The notes: generated by a model not told the origin, from the sequence alone. A DNA stretch of 64,000 bases from Echinicola salinicaeni (GCF_014280965.1 NZ_JACODZ010000012.1:39275-103274), one strand, 5' to 3'. Positions 16,958 to 26,156 are shown, counted from the stretch's first letter. Program-made: numbers and translations.

Positions 16958-18760
16958 TCATCTTATCGCTTCCCTAAACTCTGGTTTTGAAAAATAGTCT
17001 TCAAATTCCATATCCGTGGCAGCCCTTCTTTTCAGATAAGGACTTCTTTGAACGGCCTTTTTGAGATTTTCGTACAATCTCTCTTCATCGTTATTCTCAG
17101 CAGCAACCATGGCCAATCCATAGAAAGCATACCCAAACTCCATATTTTGCAAGGCACTCTCTTCAAAAGCCACCCCGGCCTCAGCATATTCTTGGGCCAA
17201 ATAATACGCCAACCCTTTGTTAAACAGATTGGTAGCAGTCTCTGGTGCCTTGTCCAAACGAATTGTAGCCAATTTATAATCTCCCCTTATAATATCAATC
17301 GCCCCTCTTTTTCCTTCATTAAAACTATTGAATAACGAATCTTCTCTAGAAAGGGCATTGGCTCTGGATATCTCCAAATAAGCTGCACCATAATCCTCCC
17401 ACATCAGATAGGCCTGCCCCATATTATGGGTGGCATGGGCAGTCTCTCTAATATCATTGGCCATCCTAAAAAGCTTCATCGCTTCATTCACCTTCCTATT
17501 CTTATCGCTTACCTTTATCATTCTATGGGCTTGATTGAGGTAAACTACCCCGAGATTATTATATGCCAAAGCTGATGCTCTCTTGTCTAACATGGCTTCA
17601 TAAATTATCTGCTTTTCATTCAATCCAGGGTTAAATTCAGCAGCTCTGGCTAACTCAGCCTCTGTCAACTCATCTCCTACTGCAGTTCCGTTAATATATT
17701 TATTGGCCAAGGCTGAAATTTCCGGGTCATCTCGTGGTTCTTTATCCATTGTAAAAGCAATCTGTGCCATTTGCATTTCTTGGAACTTCTCCCTTGAGAA
17801 CTGTGTGTAGGAGGGCAATTCTTTCATCGCCATTACCTTGGTACTATATGAATCATCAGCATAAATGATATCAAAATATTTATCCCTCTCATTCATATCA
17901 ATTTTATCAAAAGTTCTCAACAGATACCTGAACATTAACCAGTCAGGTTCTTTTTTGATCAATTCAAATGCAATATCATTCGTCTCAAAACCATATCCAG
18001 CTTTCTCCAAAGCTTCTTTAATATAAACCTCCAGCGCTTGAGCACGTTTTGCAGCCAACAAATCGTAGTTAGATTCATCAGGAGAAGCCATTCCACTAAT
18101 CAGGATCTGGTTGATTTCTTCATCCATAGCCACGAGCTTTTCCAATTCCTCTTCAAACACATTATTATTGATGGAAGGATTTATATCAGTTCCTTCTTTT
18201 TCAAAGAAAAATGAAGTTTCATGAGAAGACATATTTCCAAACTCCCCTTCATAACTCATATATGCCCCCACATCAGGAATATTCTCTCCGGGAGCAAACT
18301 GCCCGACCCTACTTAACTTTGGCGTACTGATGATTCCTTCTGCCAAATCGATATACGGTGTGGTAAAACTATTTCCGGATTCCACCTCTTCCATCAAACC
18401 TTTTACCCTAAGTTTACCCCTGTCCATTCCTTCCATATAGGGAAAAGACATTTCCTTTATAATTTCTACAGCTTGTCCCTTTCCGGCCAAATCCTCCACA
18501 GTTAGTGTTATTTCTTCTAAAGGCAGAGCCCCCTCTCCATATTCATACTCTGGCAAAAGTGTGTAATTACTTTTCTCAGACACCAAGCCTCCAGGTATAC
18601 TGGCTTTCAAGGTAAACTGTATGGAATCCTTATGTAAAACCAAAGGATCCTTATCCACTGAAATCTTAGGCTGACCAGCCGTATCAAAAATGGAACGAGT
18701 ATTGCAGGCTGAGAAAACCACTGTAATACAAAGTATTAAATACTTATAAGAATGTTTCAT
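16958..18760 (-). CDS. TPR-repeat lipoprotein with OmpA-like central region
   Basis: 600 residues from the ATG at 18760; upstream in-frame codons (to 18799) look untranslated because the signal peptide begins at this ATG. A lipoprotein signal ends VFSAC, with the cysteine near 20. The first 190 residues are beta-rich and unrecognised. Around 225-265 a LISGMASPDESNYDLLAAKRA stretch resembles the start of an OmpA-like domain but lacks the rest of the peptidoglycan-binding core. The C-terminal half is TPR-like helices (ALAYNNLGVVYLNQAHRM, ETAHATHNMGQAYLMW, ATNLFNKGLAYYLAQEY). A periplasmic or outer-membrane scaffold is likely; no specific function is known to me. Confidence 0.72.
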   Translation of the reverse strand: MKHSYKYLILCITVVFSACNTRSIFDTAGQPKISVDKDPLVLHKDSIQFTLKASIPGGLVSEKSNYTLLPEYEYGEGALPLEEITLTVEDLAGKGQAVEIIKEMSFPYMEGMDRGKLRVKGLMEEVESGNSFTTPYIDLAEGIISTPKLSRVGQFAPGENIPDVGAYMSYEGEFGNMSSHETSFFFEKEGTDINPSINNNVFEEELEKLVAMDEEINQILISGMASPDESNYDLLAAKRAQALEVYIKEALEKAGYGFETNDIAFELIKKEPDWLMFRYLLRTFDKIDMNERDKYFDIIYADDSYSTKVMAMKELPSYTQFSREKFQEMQMAQIAFTMDKEPRDDPEISALANKYINGTAVGDELTEAELARAAEFNPGLNEKQIIYEAMLDKRASALAYNNLGVVYLNQAHRMIKVSDKNRKVNEAMKLFRMANDIRETAHATHNMGQAYLMWEDYGAAYLEISRANALSREDSLFNSFNEGKRGAIDIIRGDYKLATIRLDKAPETATNLFNKGLAYYLAQEYAEAGVAFEESALQNMEFGYAFYGLAMVAAENNDEERLYENLKKAVQRSPYLKRRAATDMEFEDYFSKPEFREAIR

Positions 18761-18843
18761 AATCTCTTTCAGCATAGGCTGATTTATTGGAATATTCATT
18801 ATATTTTCACTACTTTTATCACTTTAAATTAAATCTCATAAAA

Positions 18844-19062
18844 ATGGAAAAACTGAAAATATTCTTCGAAGACAGGGCATTTGGCGTTTGTTCCAAACTA
18901 GGTGAAAGACTTAATTTCCCTATCGACAGCATTCGGTTGTTCTTTATTTATACTTCTTTTATTACTCTTGGCTCTCCTGTAATCATTTATGTAGTCATGG
19001 CAATGATGTTGAAAGTAAGAAAGTATTTCAGAAAGAGTAATAACCCTATTTTATTTGATTAA
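18844..19062 (+). CDS. Small PspC-domain membrane protein
   Basis: 72 residues from an ATG at 18844. PspC-like features: a short amphipathic start, then FGVCSKLGERLNFPIDSIRLFFIYTSF and one strongly hydrophobic helix (about 38-58), ending in a basic tail. PspC proteins sense or respond to inner-membrane stress in phage-shock systems; here no pspA or response regulator is nearby, so only the domain is claimed. Its last four bases overlap the end of the convergent glycosyltransferase gene, an unusually tight convergent arrangement. Confidence 0.8.
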   Translation: MEKLKIFFEDRAFGVCSKLGERLNFPIDSIRLFFIYTSFITLGSPVIIYVVMAMMLKVRKYFRKSNNPILFD

Positions 19063-20066
19063 ATCCGAGTGTATATTTTTTTCCCTTTTAGGTAGTAAGT
19101 CAAGATAATTGAATTGACTTTTTTACCGACATTTTGGAAGGGCAATTTTGATGCCAAAGGAGGCGTTTTTCGGATTTGATTCCGCATTTTATAGAAGTCG
19201 TTATAGGCCGTAATTACCTTTTTAGCATGATCGGTTTTTCCGCCGATAAACAAGTATAGAATAGCAGTAAGATCAAAAAACACCCTTACTAGCATCACTT
19301 TAAAAAATCCCCAAGAATTGAGATTCTTGTATAGCATTAATAAGTTATTTCTAAAATTAAGGTAAGTTTTATAAGGACTATTTCTAGAAAGTGTCCCTCC
19401 CCCAACATGAAAGACATTCACATATCCTAAATAGCCTAACCTATGACCATTTAGGTTCATTCTCCAACATAAATCTATTTCCTCCATATGGGCAAAAAAA
19501 GCATCTTCAAACCCGCCCAATTCATGGAATATTTCTGCACGAATCGCAAAACAAGCACCTGAGACCCAATCAACCTGAACAACATCATTATACTGCCCCT
19601 GATCCTTTTCAATCGTATTCAATACCCTGCCCCTGCAAAAAGGAAAACCCAGCCGATCGATATAACCACCTCCGGCACCAGCATAATCAAAGTACTCTTT
19701 AGCCTGTTGAGACAGGATCTTGGGTTGAACAGCAGCATATTCAGCATGGGCTTCTAGCCAGTCTACTAATTCAATATCCCAATTTGGGCTAACTTCTACA
19801 TCTGAATTTAAAAGAATATAATACTTAAACTCACCTTGAATTTTGGCTAAAGCTTCATTATAACCTCCACTGAATCCGAAGTTGGAGGAAAGAATAATCG
19901 TACGTAATTGCGGAAATTGGAACTTTAAAAAATTTGCTGATTCATCAGTACTAGCATTATCAGCTATTATAATTTCAAAACTACTGTTTCGAATAATAAC
20001 GGGAAGGAATTCCTCTAACATCTCCTTCCCATTATAGTTCAGTATGACAATGGCCGCCTTTTTCAT
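19059..20066 (-). CDS. Family 2 glycosyltransferase (rhamnosyltransferase-like)
   Basis: 335 residues, GT-A fold. Visible: the nucleotide-binding start AAIVILNYNGKEMLEEFLP, IIADNASTDES, the metal-binding region YILLNSDVEVS, and the acceptor-side VDWVSGACFAIRAEIFHELGGFEDAFFAHMEEIDLCWR typical of rhamnosyl/galactofuranosyl transferases. A C-terminal hydrophobic segment near 250-270 suggests membrane association. It likely adds a sugar to a cell-surface polysaccharide; donor and acceptor are unknown. Its ATG overlaps the ybaB stop (TAATG), so translation is coupled. This pairing of ybaB with a glycosyltransferase is seen in related genomes. Confidence 0.87.
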   Translation of the reverse strand: MKKAAIVILNYNGKEMLEEFLPVIIRNSSFEIIIADNASTDESANFLKFQFPQLRTIILSSNFGFSGGYNEALAKIQGEFKYYILLNSDVEVSPNWDIELVDWLEAHAEYAAVQPKILSQQAKEYFDYAGAGGGYIDRLGFPFCRGRVLNTIEKDQGQYNDVVQVDWVSGACFAIRAEIFHELGGFEDAFFAHMEEIDLCWRMNLNGHRLGYLGYVNVFHVGGGTLSRNSPYKTYLNFRNNLLMLYKNLNSWGFFKVMLVRVFFDLTAILYLFIGGKTDHAKKVITAYNDFYKMRNQIRKTPPLASKLPFQNVGKKVNSIILTYYLKGKKIYTRI

Positions 20067-20398
20067 TAAACCATATTACCAAAATCCATACCTGGAATAT
20101 TTGGCATCATGCCTTCTGTGGCCTTTTTCATTTCCTCTTTGATTTGTATCTCAATACTTTCAAAAGCCTTATTGGTGGCCGCAACGATCAAGTCTTTCAA
20201 CATATCCTTATCCTCCGGTGTAAAAAGACTATCGTCAATGATAATATCCACCACTTTTCTGTGGCCATTTACTATTACCTTTACCATTCCTGCTCCTGCT
20301 TCTCCCTCGGCAGTAAGGTGAACTAACTCGGCCTGCTTCTCCTTGATCTTGGCCTGAGCTTCCTTCACCTTATTCATGATATTCATAAAGTCAAACAT
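20066..20398 (-). CDS. YbaB/EbfC family nucleoid-associated protein
   Basis: 110 residues, usual length for the family. It begins MFDFMNIMNKVKEAQAKIKE, the amphipathic helix of YbaB dimers. It continues through AEGEAGAGMVKVIVNGHRKVVDI and IDDSLFTPEDKDMLKDLIVAATNKA, ending in a methionine-rich PG(M)-type tail. These proteins bind DNA as tweezers-shaped dimers and influence gene expression. In many bacteria ybaB sits with dnaX and recR; here it is instead coupled to a glycosyltransferase by a one-base overlap. Confidence 0.9.
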   Translation of the reverse strand: MFDFMNIMNKVKEAQAKIKEKQAELVHLTAEGEAGAGMVKVIVNGHRKVVDIIIDDSLFTPEDKDMLKDLIVAATNKAFESIEIQIKEEMKKATEGMMPNIPGMDFGNMV

Positions 20399-20556
20399 AT
20401 CTCAGCTAATTATTTTTGTTCTAAATATAAGGCATTTACAAGAACTATTTTCAACAATGAAAAGGTAATGCGACCTGTTCAAAATGACATATCTCATACA
20501 TTATTTTAAATAAGTTTATCCTTAGTAAAAAGCCTGTCTTTGTAAAATTCAAAACC

Positions 20557-21930
20557 TTATTTATTCTTGATTGCAAGAATAGCATCCTCCAAACTAAGCA
20601 TTTTTTGCTCAGACGTGTCTAGATTCTTTAAGGACACCATATTTTGTGCAATCTCTTCCGATCCAATCATTACCACAAACGGAATCTGTTTTTTATCTGC
20701 ATAGTTGAATTGCTTTTTCACCTTCGCATAATCAGGATATATCTCAGCGGCTACCTCAGCTGATCTAAACTGATTTAATACTTTCAAACCGTAATTTCTC
20801 CCTTCCTCATCAAAATAACCTATCATTACAGCTGTAGACTGCATTTGATCCTCCGGGAATAAACTCAACTCCTCCAACACATCATATATCCGGTCTACTC
20901 CAAAAGAAAACCCAACTCCTGAAACTCCTTCTAGGCCAAAAACACCAGTAAGGTTATCATACCTTCCGCCACCACTGATTGAGCCAATGGATACATTATT
21001 CACCTTAACCTCGAATATTGCTCCTGTATAATAAGAAAGTCCTCTGGCCAATACCACATCCAATTCTACATGGTTTTCATCCTCTCCCGAATGCTTCAAA
21101 ATCTCAAGCACTTCTTCTAACTCTTCCACTCCTTTCAAGCCCTCTTGACTTGAATTCAAAAACTCTTTTAAGAAGTCTAACTTTTCTTGGTTATTTCCTT
21201 TTAAATCAATAATTGGCTCCAGCTTAGCTACTGCATCAGTCGTAAAGCCCCTTTGCTGTAATTCTTCTTGTACCTTTTCCCAGCCAATCTTATCCAGTTT
21301 GTCGATGGAGACACATAATGCTGACTCTTTTCCTGGCTCACCTATTACTTCTGAAATACCAGTTAAGACCTTTCGATTGTTAACCTTAATATCATAATTG
21401 TTAAGGCCCAATTGAGCAAGCACCCTTCTGATCATCAAAAGGATTTCCGCCTCACAAATCAGGCTATCCGTTCCGACCACATCCGCATCACATTGGTAAA
21501 ACTCCCTATATCTCCCCTTCTGTGGTCTATCTGCCCTCCATACAGGCTGGATTTGAAATCGCTTAAAAGGAAATGTCAACTCGTTCCGGTTCATCACCAC
21601 ATACCTGGCAAAAGGAACGGTCAGGTCATACCTAAGGCCTTTCTCCGCAACTTTTGGCAATACTTGACTAGGCCCTTTTTCAAGATCAGCAGTTTTAACC
21701 TTTTTTAAAAAATCGCCACTATTTAATATCTTAAATAACAATTGATCACCTTCATCACCATACTTACCTGTCAACACGGAAAGATTCTCCATGGATGGAG
21801 TTTCTAATTGCTGATAGCCAAACAGCTTGAAAGTAGCTTTAATGGTGTCAAGTATATAATTTCTTCTTGCCATTTGCTTAGGCCCAAAATCTCTTGTTCC
21901 TTTTGGTAAAGTTGGTTTCTGGATGCTCAT
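20557..21930 (-). CDS. hisS: Histidyl-tRNA synthetase
   Basis: 457 residues. Class II aminoacyl-tRNA synthetase charging tRNA-His. It starts MSIQKPTLPKGTRDFGP; a longer frame reaches a TTG at 21969 but contains the promoter box at 21948-21955, which argues for the shorter start. Motif 2 appears in FKRFQIQPVWRADRPQKGRYREFYQCDADVVG, and the HisS-specific second motif in ARGLSYYTGAIFEV. GGGRYDNLTGVFG and GVGFSFGVDRIYDVL form motif 3. The C-terminal anticodon-binding domain covers about 355-457. Complete and standard. Confidence 0.96.
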   Translation of the reverse strand: MSIQKPTLPKGTRDFGPKQMARRNYILDTIKATFKLFGYQQLETPSMENLSVLTGKYGDEGDQLLFKILNSGDFLKKVKTADLEKGPSQVLPKVAEKGLRYDLTVPFARYVVMNRNELTFPFKRFQIQPVWRADRPQKGRYREFYQCDADVVGTDSLICEAEILLMIRRVLAQLGLNNYDIKVNNRKVLTGISEVIGEPGKESALCVSIDKLDKIGWEKVQEELQQRGFTTDAVAKLEPIIDLKGNNQEKLDFLKEFLNSSQEGLKGVEELEEVLEILKHSGEDENHVELDVVLARGLSYYTGAIFEVKVNNVSIGSISGGGRYDNLTGVFGLEGVSGVGFSFGVDRIYDVLEELSLFPEDQMQSTAVMIGYFDEEGRNYGLKVLNQFRSAEVAAEIYPDYAKVKKQFNYADKKQIPFVVMIGSEEIAQNMVSLKNLDTSEQKMLSLEDAILAIKNK

Positions 21931-21947
21931 GAATGCTAAATTTTGCC

Positions 21948-21955
21948 CAAAGGTA
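21948..21955 (-). promoter_or_regulatory. Bacteroidota -7 box for hisS
   Basis: The reverse strand reads TACCTTTG, matching the Bacteroidota sigma-A -7 consensus TAnnTTTG, 18 bases before the hisS ATG. No clear TTTG -33 box is seen 19 bases further upstream. Its position inside the longer reading frame supports the start at 21930. Confidence 0.5.
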
Positions 21956-22360
21956 AAAAATCTATCCAATTAAGAGAAAAAATTATCCAAGCTGCCCCAA
22001 TGCCTGTCAATACTTTCTTTATCTAAATTGCACAGATAGTCCTAATAATTACTTTTTCCTAAATAGACCAATTCATTTAATTGAATAAAATTGTAATGAC
22101 CAAATAGCATCAATAAAACTCCTCCTTTGCTTCCCGCTACACACTCTGGGGTTAAAAAAAGCACATAGTTATTCACCCCTCCAGCAAAATTGCTTGATCC
22201 ACAAAAGCGCAGTTAAGATTAGCTATCTTTTTTCAATTCATTGGCACAAAAAAAGGCCATACCATATATAATGATATGACCTGACTTTAAAGTCTACCAA
22301 TTGTTTTTTCTCAATTACAAAATGTAAATTTCTTACATAAAATAAATTTAGAGCTTTTGA
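21956..22360. other. Interval upstream of hisS
   Basis: About 400 bases. Apart from the hairpin at 22247-22282 nothing was recognised; no RNA gene, ORF with coding character or repeat. Confidence 0.4.
22247..22282 (-). terminator. Terminator downstream of the 70-residue protein gene
   Basis: AGGCCATACC (22254-22263) pairs with GATATGACCT (22273-22282) with two G-T pairs. On the reverse strand the stem is followed by seven T residues. Confidence 0.65.
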
Positions 22361-22573
22361 TCACAATAATAATACACTTCTAATACCTTCAGCTAGCTTT
22401 TGACCTAGAGAAGCGACTTCTTCACTCCCCATAGCTTCTTTCTCTATGGACTTTAATGAAGTTTTTCGTCTAATAATTTCCCAAACATTGTCTTTGGCTT
22501 CTCTTTCACTTCCGGCCTCAGTATGAATCTGAAACTCAATATCGTTAATTTCAATTTTAATCAAATATTTCAT
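22361..22573 (-). CDS. Small conserved-looking protein of unknown function
   Basis: 70 residues, not recognised. It starts MKYLIKIEINDIEFQIH, reads as beta strands followed by an acidic/basic helix (GSEREAKDNVWEIIRRKTS), and ends in a hydrophobic LLL. Composition is protein-like, the start is an ATG, and a terminator follows about 80 bases after the stop. It stands alone in a 1.2-kb interval between hisS and typA. Probably cytoplasmic; no signal peptide. Confidence 0.5.
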   Translation of the reverse strand: MKYLIKIEINDIEFQIHTEAGSEREAKDNVWEIIRRKTSLKSIEKEAMGSEEVASLGQKLAEGIRSVLLL

Positions 22574-23146
22574 GATTACAGGTGTTTAATTACCCTAAAA
22601 TAAAAAACGGTTGCATTAATTACACTTTCGTGTCTCCTACCGGTTATCCGGCATCTTAACATCAGTAAAAATAACTATTACGCATTTCAAAACTACTATT
22701 TTGCAGTTCATAAATATATATAATAATTATTTATTTACCACAGATTAAAGATTTTTTTTCCAACTAATTCCCTACATTTATACGATATTTCTTGATAAAT
22801 GGATTGAACCGCACAATAAACTGTTCCAAAAACTATACCAATAACAATCAAACGATTATAATAATCTAACGATCAGGCTCTATATACTAAAACATATTAC
22901 ACTGTAGTTAAATCAGAAACGATCTCATCTACTAAACCAGACACGAAAATTAATCGCATTCAATCAACAGCTTATCGCTATCACTGATAGCATATAGACC
23001 TTCCTGCTTAAATAATAAGAATGAGTGATTTTAAAAGCAGCCTATATTTCATTAACTAAAACATACAATAAACCTAATTATAAGTTTTTAACCCCCTGAT
23101 TCAATAAACTTTATATTTACTTAATTATAATACCGAATATTCTTTG
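22574..23146. other. AT-rich divergent interval upstream of typA
   Basis: About 570 bases, very AT-rich, with no ORF, tRNA or convincing hairpin. It separates the divergent 70-residue gene from typA and carries the typA promoter at its right edge. Confidence 0.4.
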
Positions 23147-23154
23147 TACTTTTG
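23147..23154 (+). promoter_or_regulatory. Bacteroidota -7 box for typA
   Basis: TACTTTTG matches TAnnTTTG exactly, 21 bases before the typA ATG, giving a leader of roughly 15 bases. The -33 position lacks TTTG. It overlaps the TTG at 23152 that an ORF caller would use, so that TTG is not the start. Confidence 0.55.
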
Positions 23155-23175
23155 CAACTTAATTTAATTCTTACC

Positions 23176-24981
23176 ATGCAGAATATTCGTAACATCGCGA
23201 TTATCGCACACGTTGACCACGGCAAAACTACACTCGTGGATAAAATCATTCACGCGTCTAAGATCTTCCGTGAAAACCAGCAGTTTGACGACTTGATCCT
23301 TGATAATAACGACTTGGAAAGAGAAAGAGGAATCACTATCCTTTCTAAGAACGTATCAGTTAGATATAAAGACACTAAAATCAACATTATCGATACTCCA
23401 GGTCACGCCGACTTTGGTGGAGAGGTGGAACGTGTGTTGAAAATGGCTGATGGGGTAATCCTATTGGTAGATGCTTTTGAAGGACCTATGCCTCAAACTC
23501 GTTTTGTATTGAGCAAAGCTTTGGACCTTGGCCTTACACCTATTGTAGTGGTAAACAAAGTAGATAAGCCAAACTGTCGTCCAGACGAGGTACATGAAGC
23601 CGTATTTGACTTGATGTTCAACTTGGATGCTACTGAAGAGCAATTGGACTTCGTAACCATGTATGGTTCGGCTAAAAATAACTGGATGGGACCTGACTGG
23701 AAAGAACAAACGGATTCTATCCTTCCATTATTGGATGCCATCATTGAACATATCCCTGCTCCACAAATCGAAGAAGGAACACCTCAGATGCAAATCACTT
23801 CTTTGGATTATTCCAACTTTGTGGGAAGAATTGCCATTGGTAGATTGAAGAGAGGCACTTTGAAGGAAAATGCACAAGTTTCCCTTTGTAAGGCTGATGG
23901 ATCTTTCAAAAAAGTTAGAATAAAAGAACTTCATGTATTTGAAGGACTTGGTAAAAATAAAGTTCAGGAAGTGCATGCTGGTGATATCTGTGCTATAACA
24001 GGTATTGAAGATTTTGAAATCGGGGATACTATCGCTGATCTTGAAAACCCAGAACCGCTTCCAAGAATTGCGATCGATGAGCCTACCATGAACATGCTCT
24101 TCACGATCAATAACTCTCCATTCTTTGGTAAAGAAGGTAAATTTGTAACTTCCCGTCACTTGAGAGACCGTCTTTTCAAAGAAATGGAAAAGAACCTTGC
24201 CCTTAGGGTAGAAACCACTGACAATGAAGACAAATTCATCGTTTTCGGTCGTGGTATCCTTCACTTGTCTGTGTTGATTGAGACCATGAGAAGAGAAGGT
24301 TATGAATTGCAAGTAGGTCAGCCTCAGGTAATTTATAAAGAGATTGACGGGGTAAAACACGAGCCAATCGAGTCATTGGTAGTGGACGTTCCTGAAGCAA
24401 CTGCAGGTAAAGTAATTGAATTGGCTACCCAGCGTAAAGGAGAGCTTTTGGTTATGGAACCAAAAGGAGATCTTCAGCACTTGGAATTCCAAATCCCTTC
24501 AAGAGGTTTAATCGGTTTGAGAAACAATGTGCTTACTGCTACCCAAGGTGAAGCGATCATGAACCACAGGTTTATCGCGTATGAACCATTCAAAGGCCCT
24601 ATCCCTGGTAGAACCAATGGCTCCTTGATCTCTATGGAGTCTGGCCCAACTACTGCTTATGCAATTGATAAATTACAGGACAGAGGGGTATTCTTCGTAG
24701 ATCCAGGAGAGGAAATCTACGGCGGTCAGGTGATTGGAGAACACTCTAGAGACAATGATATCGTAGTAAACGTACAGAAAGGCAAGAAATTGACCAATAT
24801 GCGTGCGTCCGGTTCAGATGACAACTCTAAAATCGCTCCTGCTAAGAAATTCTCTTTGGAAGAATCCATGGAATATATCCAAAAAGATGAGTACTTGGAA
24901 ATCACTCCTAAGAGCATGAGAATGAGAAAAATCTACCTTGATGAGGGAGAAAGAACTAGAATGGCGAAAAAAGATGCTTAA
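23176..24981 (+). CDS. typA: Ribosome-associated translational GTPase TypA/BipA
   Basis: 601 residues, usual length. It starts MQNIRNIAIIAHVDHGKTTLVDK (G1), with switch II DTPGHADFGGEVERVL, G4 NKVDKPNC, a G5 region, the EF-Tu-like domain 2 (GRIAIGRLKRGTLKE) and the BipA-specific C-terminus (RGLIGLRNNVLTATQGEAIMNHRF, TNMRASGSDDN). It binds 70S ribosomes and assists ribosome assembly and stress adaptation. Codon choice looks optimised (frequent GGT, AAC, GAA), fitting high expression. Promoter at 23147 and bidirectional terminator at 25007 make it monocistronic. Confidence 0.96.
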   Translation: MQNIRNIAIIAHVDHGKTTLVDKIIHASKIFRENQQFDDLILDNNDLERERGITILSKNVSVRYKDTKINIIDTPGHADFGGEVERVLKMADGVILLVDAFEGPMPQTRFVLSKALDLGLTPIVVVNKVDKPNCRPDEVHEAVFDLMFNLDATEEQLDFVTMYGSAKNNWMGPDWKEQTDSILPLLDAIIEHIPAPQIEEGTPQMQITSLDYSNFVGRIAIGRLKRGTLKENAQVSLCKADGSFKKVRIKELHVFEGLGKNKVQEVHAGDICAITGIEDFEIGDTIADLENPEPLPRIAIDEPTMNMLFTINNSPFFGKEGKFVTSRHLRDRLFKEMEKNLALRVETTDNEDKFIVFGRGILHLSVLIETMRREGYELQVGQPQVIYKEIDGVKHEPIESLVVDVPEATAGKVIELATQRKGELLVMEPKGDLQHLEFQIPSRGLIGLRNNVLTATQGEAIMNHRFIAYEPFKGPIPGRTNGSLISMESGPTTAYAIDKLQDRGVFFVDPGEEIYGGQVIGEHSRDNDIVVNVQKGKKLTNMRASGSDDNSKIAPAKKFSLEESMEYIQKDEYLEITPKSMRMRKIYLDEGERTRMAKKDA

Positions 24982-25006
24982 TTGGCATCAACATTCAGAA
25001 TAATTC

Positions 25007-25042
25007 AAAAGCCTGTTTAATTAATTTTAAACAGGCTTTTTT
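25007..25042. terminator. Bidirectional terminator between typA and lipoprotein gene
   Basis: A 14-bp perfect stem pairs AAAAGCCTGTTTAA (25007-25020) with TTAAACAGGCTTTT (25027-25040), 6-base loop, T-run on the forward side and A-run on the other. It sits between two convergent genes and can serve both. Confidence 0.88.
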
Positions 25043-25045
25043 CAT

Positions 25046-25483
25046 TCATTTTTTCTCAAAATAGTAAATTGGTCCATCAGCCATATTTGGACAACTTTTG
25101 AAAAGTTCACCTTGATGTGTCAATACAAATTCTTCTTTATCCTCACTGCAAAGCCAGGCCCTATTCACTTCAGTCGTATAATCCAAGGTTATGTAGACCC
25201 GTGCCATACTTGAATCTGTTATCTCAGCCTCTTTGTAGGTATAGTTGCCACTAATCTGAAAGCTTTCGTCTTTTCCTTCACGTTTTTTCACAAAAGAACC
25301 ATCCTTATTGAAAACATACGTTTCAAAATAGTCAAGTTCTTCTGCAGGCAACTCTCCTGACCAGCCACTATTTGCTTTGCTAAGCTCCCACTCTCCACGA
25401 ATAGCAGCAGCTGGTTCAAACTCCTCCTCACAACTTGAAAAGAATAACACAAAAATAAAACAAGGTAAAAACAGCTTTTTCAT
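25046..25483 (-). CDS. Lipoprotein, lipocalin-like fold suspected (paralogue of 25677-26156)
   Basis: 145 residues from the second of two adjacent ATGs (25483; the other is 25486). Signal peptide with lipobox FFSSC. The mature part reads IRGEWELSKANSGW then Y-F-rich strands (ETYVFNKDGSFVKKREG, FQISGNYTYKEAEI, RVYITLDYTTEV), a pattern common to small lipocalin-like Bacteroidota lipoproteins. It shares the plan GEWEL...YxFxxxGxFxKxxxG...GxYxxxE with its neighbour, including C-terminal cysteines. Function unknown; probably periplasm- or surface-facing on a membrane. Confidence 0.72.
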   Translation of the reverse strand: MKKLFLPCFIFVLFFSSCEEEFEPAAAIRGEWELSKANSGWSGELPAEELDYFETYVFNKDGSFVKKREGKDESFQISGNYTYKEAEITDSSMARVYITLDYTTEVNRAWLCSEDKEEFVLTHQGELFKSCPNMADGPIYYFEKK

Positions 25484-25568
25484 CATCCATAAATTAAGAC
25501 CTCTATTTAATTCATTTATATACAAGTAATGGCACCAGAATGTGTTTCCATAAAAAACGCTTACACAA

Positions 25569-25670
25569 AAATATCAGAATTGATTACTTAAACCTGTCTA
25601 CCGCCAGGTAAATCAGTGAAAACCTGTGAGAAATAAGGTTACTGATGTAAAAACAGATAATCATATAATT
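25569..25670 (+). repeat. Dispersed intergenic repeat, copy 1
   Basis: About 100 bases, similar to 56753-56860 in the same orientation. Shared blocks include AAACCTGTC, CCGCCAGGTA, GTGAGAAATAA and GATAATCATA. The CCTG...CAGG core can pair. It lies between the two lipoprotein paralogues. Confidence 0.7.
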
Positions 25671-25676
25671 CTAATA

Positions 25677-26156
25677 TCATTTTTTCTTCTCGTAATACAT
25701 GAAAAGCCCATCACATGGTGCCCAGCTGATATTAGCCAGTTGTCCTTCTTTTGAGATATATAGCGATTCTTTCTCTATATCCTGGCTAGTACAATTATAA
25801 GCTATGTCATCACCACCTGTAAAGGAAAGCACCACAACCCCAACATATTCTTCTTCAAACTCCTCAGTAACCTCTTTTATCACATAAGTACCTGTTGCCT
25901 CAGCATGAAAACCCTCATAATCCACAGTTTTTATAAAAGTACCTTCATTTGTAAAAGTATAGATATCTTTTCGGTTTAACTCCTCAGGCTCAGGGGAATC
26001 TTCCACTTTAAAGCCCCCACTTACTTCTACCAACTCCCAATCTCCTGTCACAAAAGACACACTTGGATCAATAATAATTTCTGAATCTTCCCCTACTTCA
26101 GAGCAAGAAAAAGTCAAAGAACAAAACAAACAACTGATTAAAAATAGTTTTTTCAT
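25677..26156 (-). CDS. Lipoprotein, lipocalin-like fold suspected (paralogue of 25046-25483)
   Basis: 159 residues. Signal peptide with lipobox LTFSC, then an acidic linker and a beta-rich domain: GDWELVEVSGGF, IYTFTNEGTFIKTVDYEGF, ATGTYVIKEV and a late cysteine pair (YNCTSQD, WAPCDG). Same layout as the downstream neighbour, so the two probably arose by tandem duplication, then diverged strongly. A repeat element lies between them and no shared operon is assured. Function unknown. Confidence 0.72.
   Translation of the reverse strand: MKKLFLISCLFCSLTFSCSEVGEDSEIIIDPSVSFVTGDWELVEVSGGFKVEDSPEPEELNRKDIYTFTNEGTFIKTVDYEGFHAEATGTYVIKEVTEEFEEEYVGVVVLSFTGGDDIAYNCTSQDIEKESLYISKEGQLANISWAPCDGLFMYYEKKK

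Noticed and set aside
23728..24360. 210-codon open frame on the reverse strand inside typA
   Set aside because: Antisense shadow of a highly conserved, codon-biased gene; no family, no promoter box, and typA fully explains the sequence.
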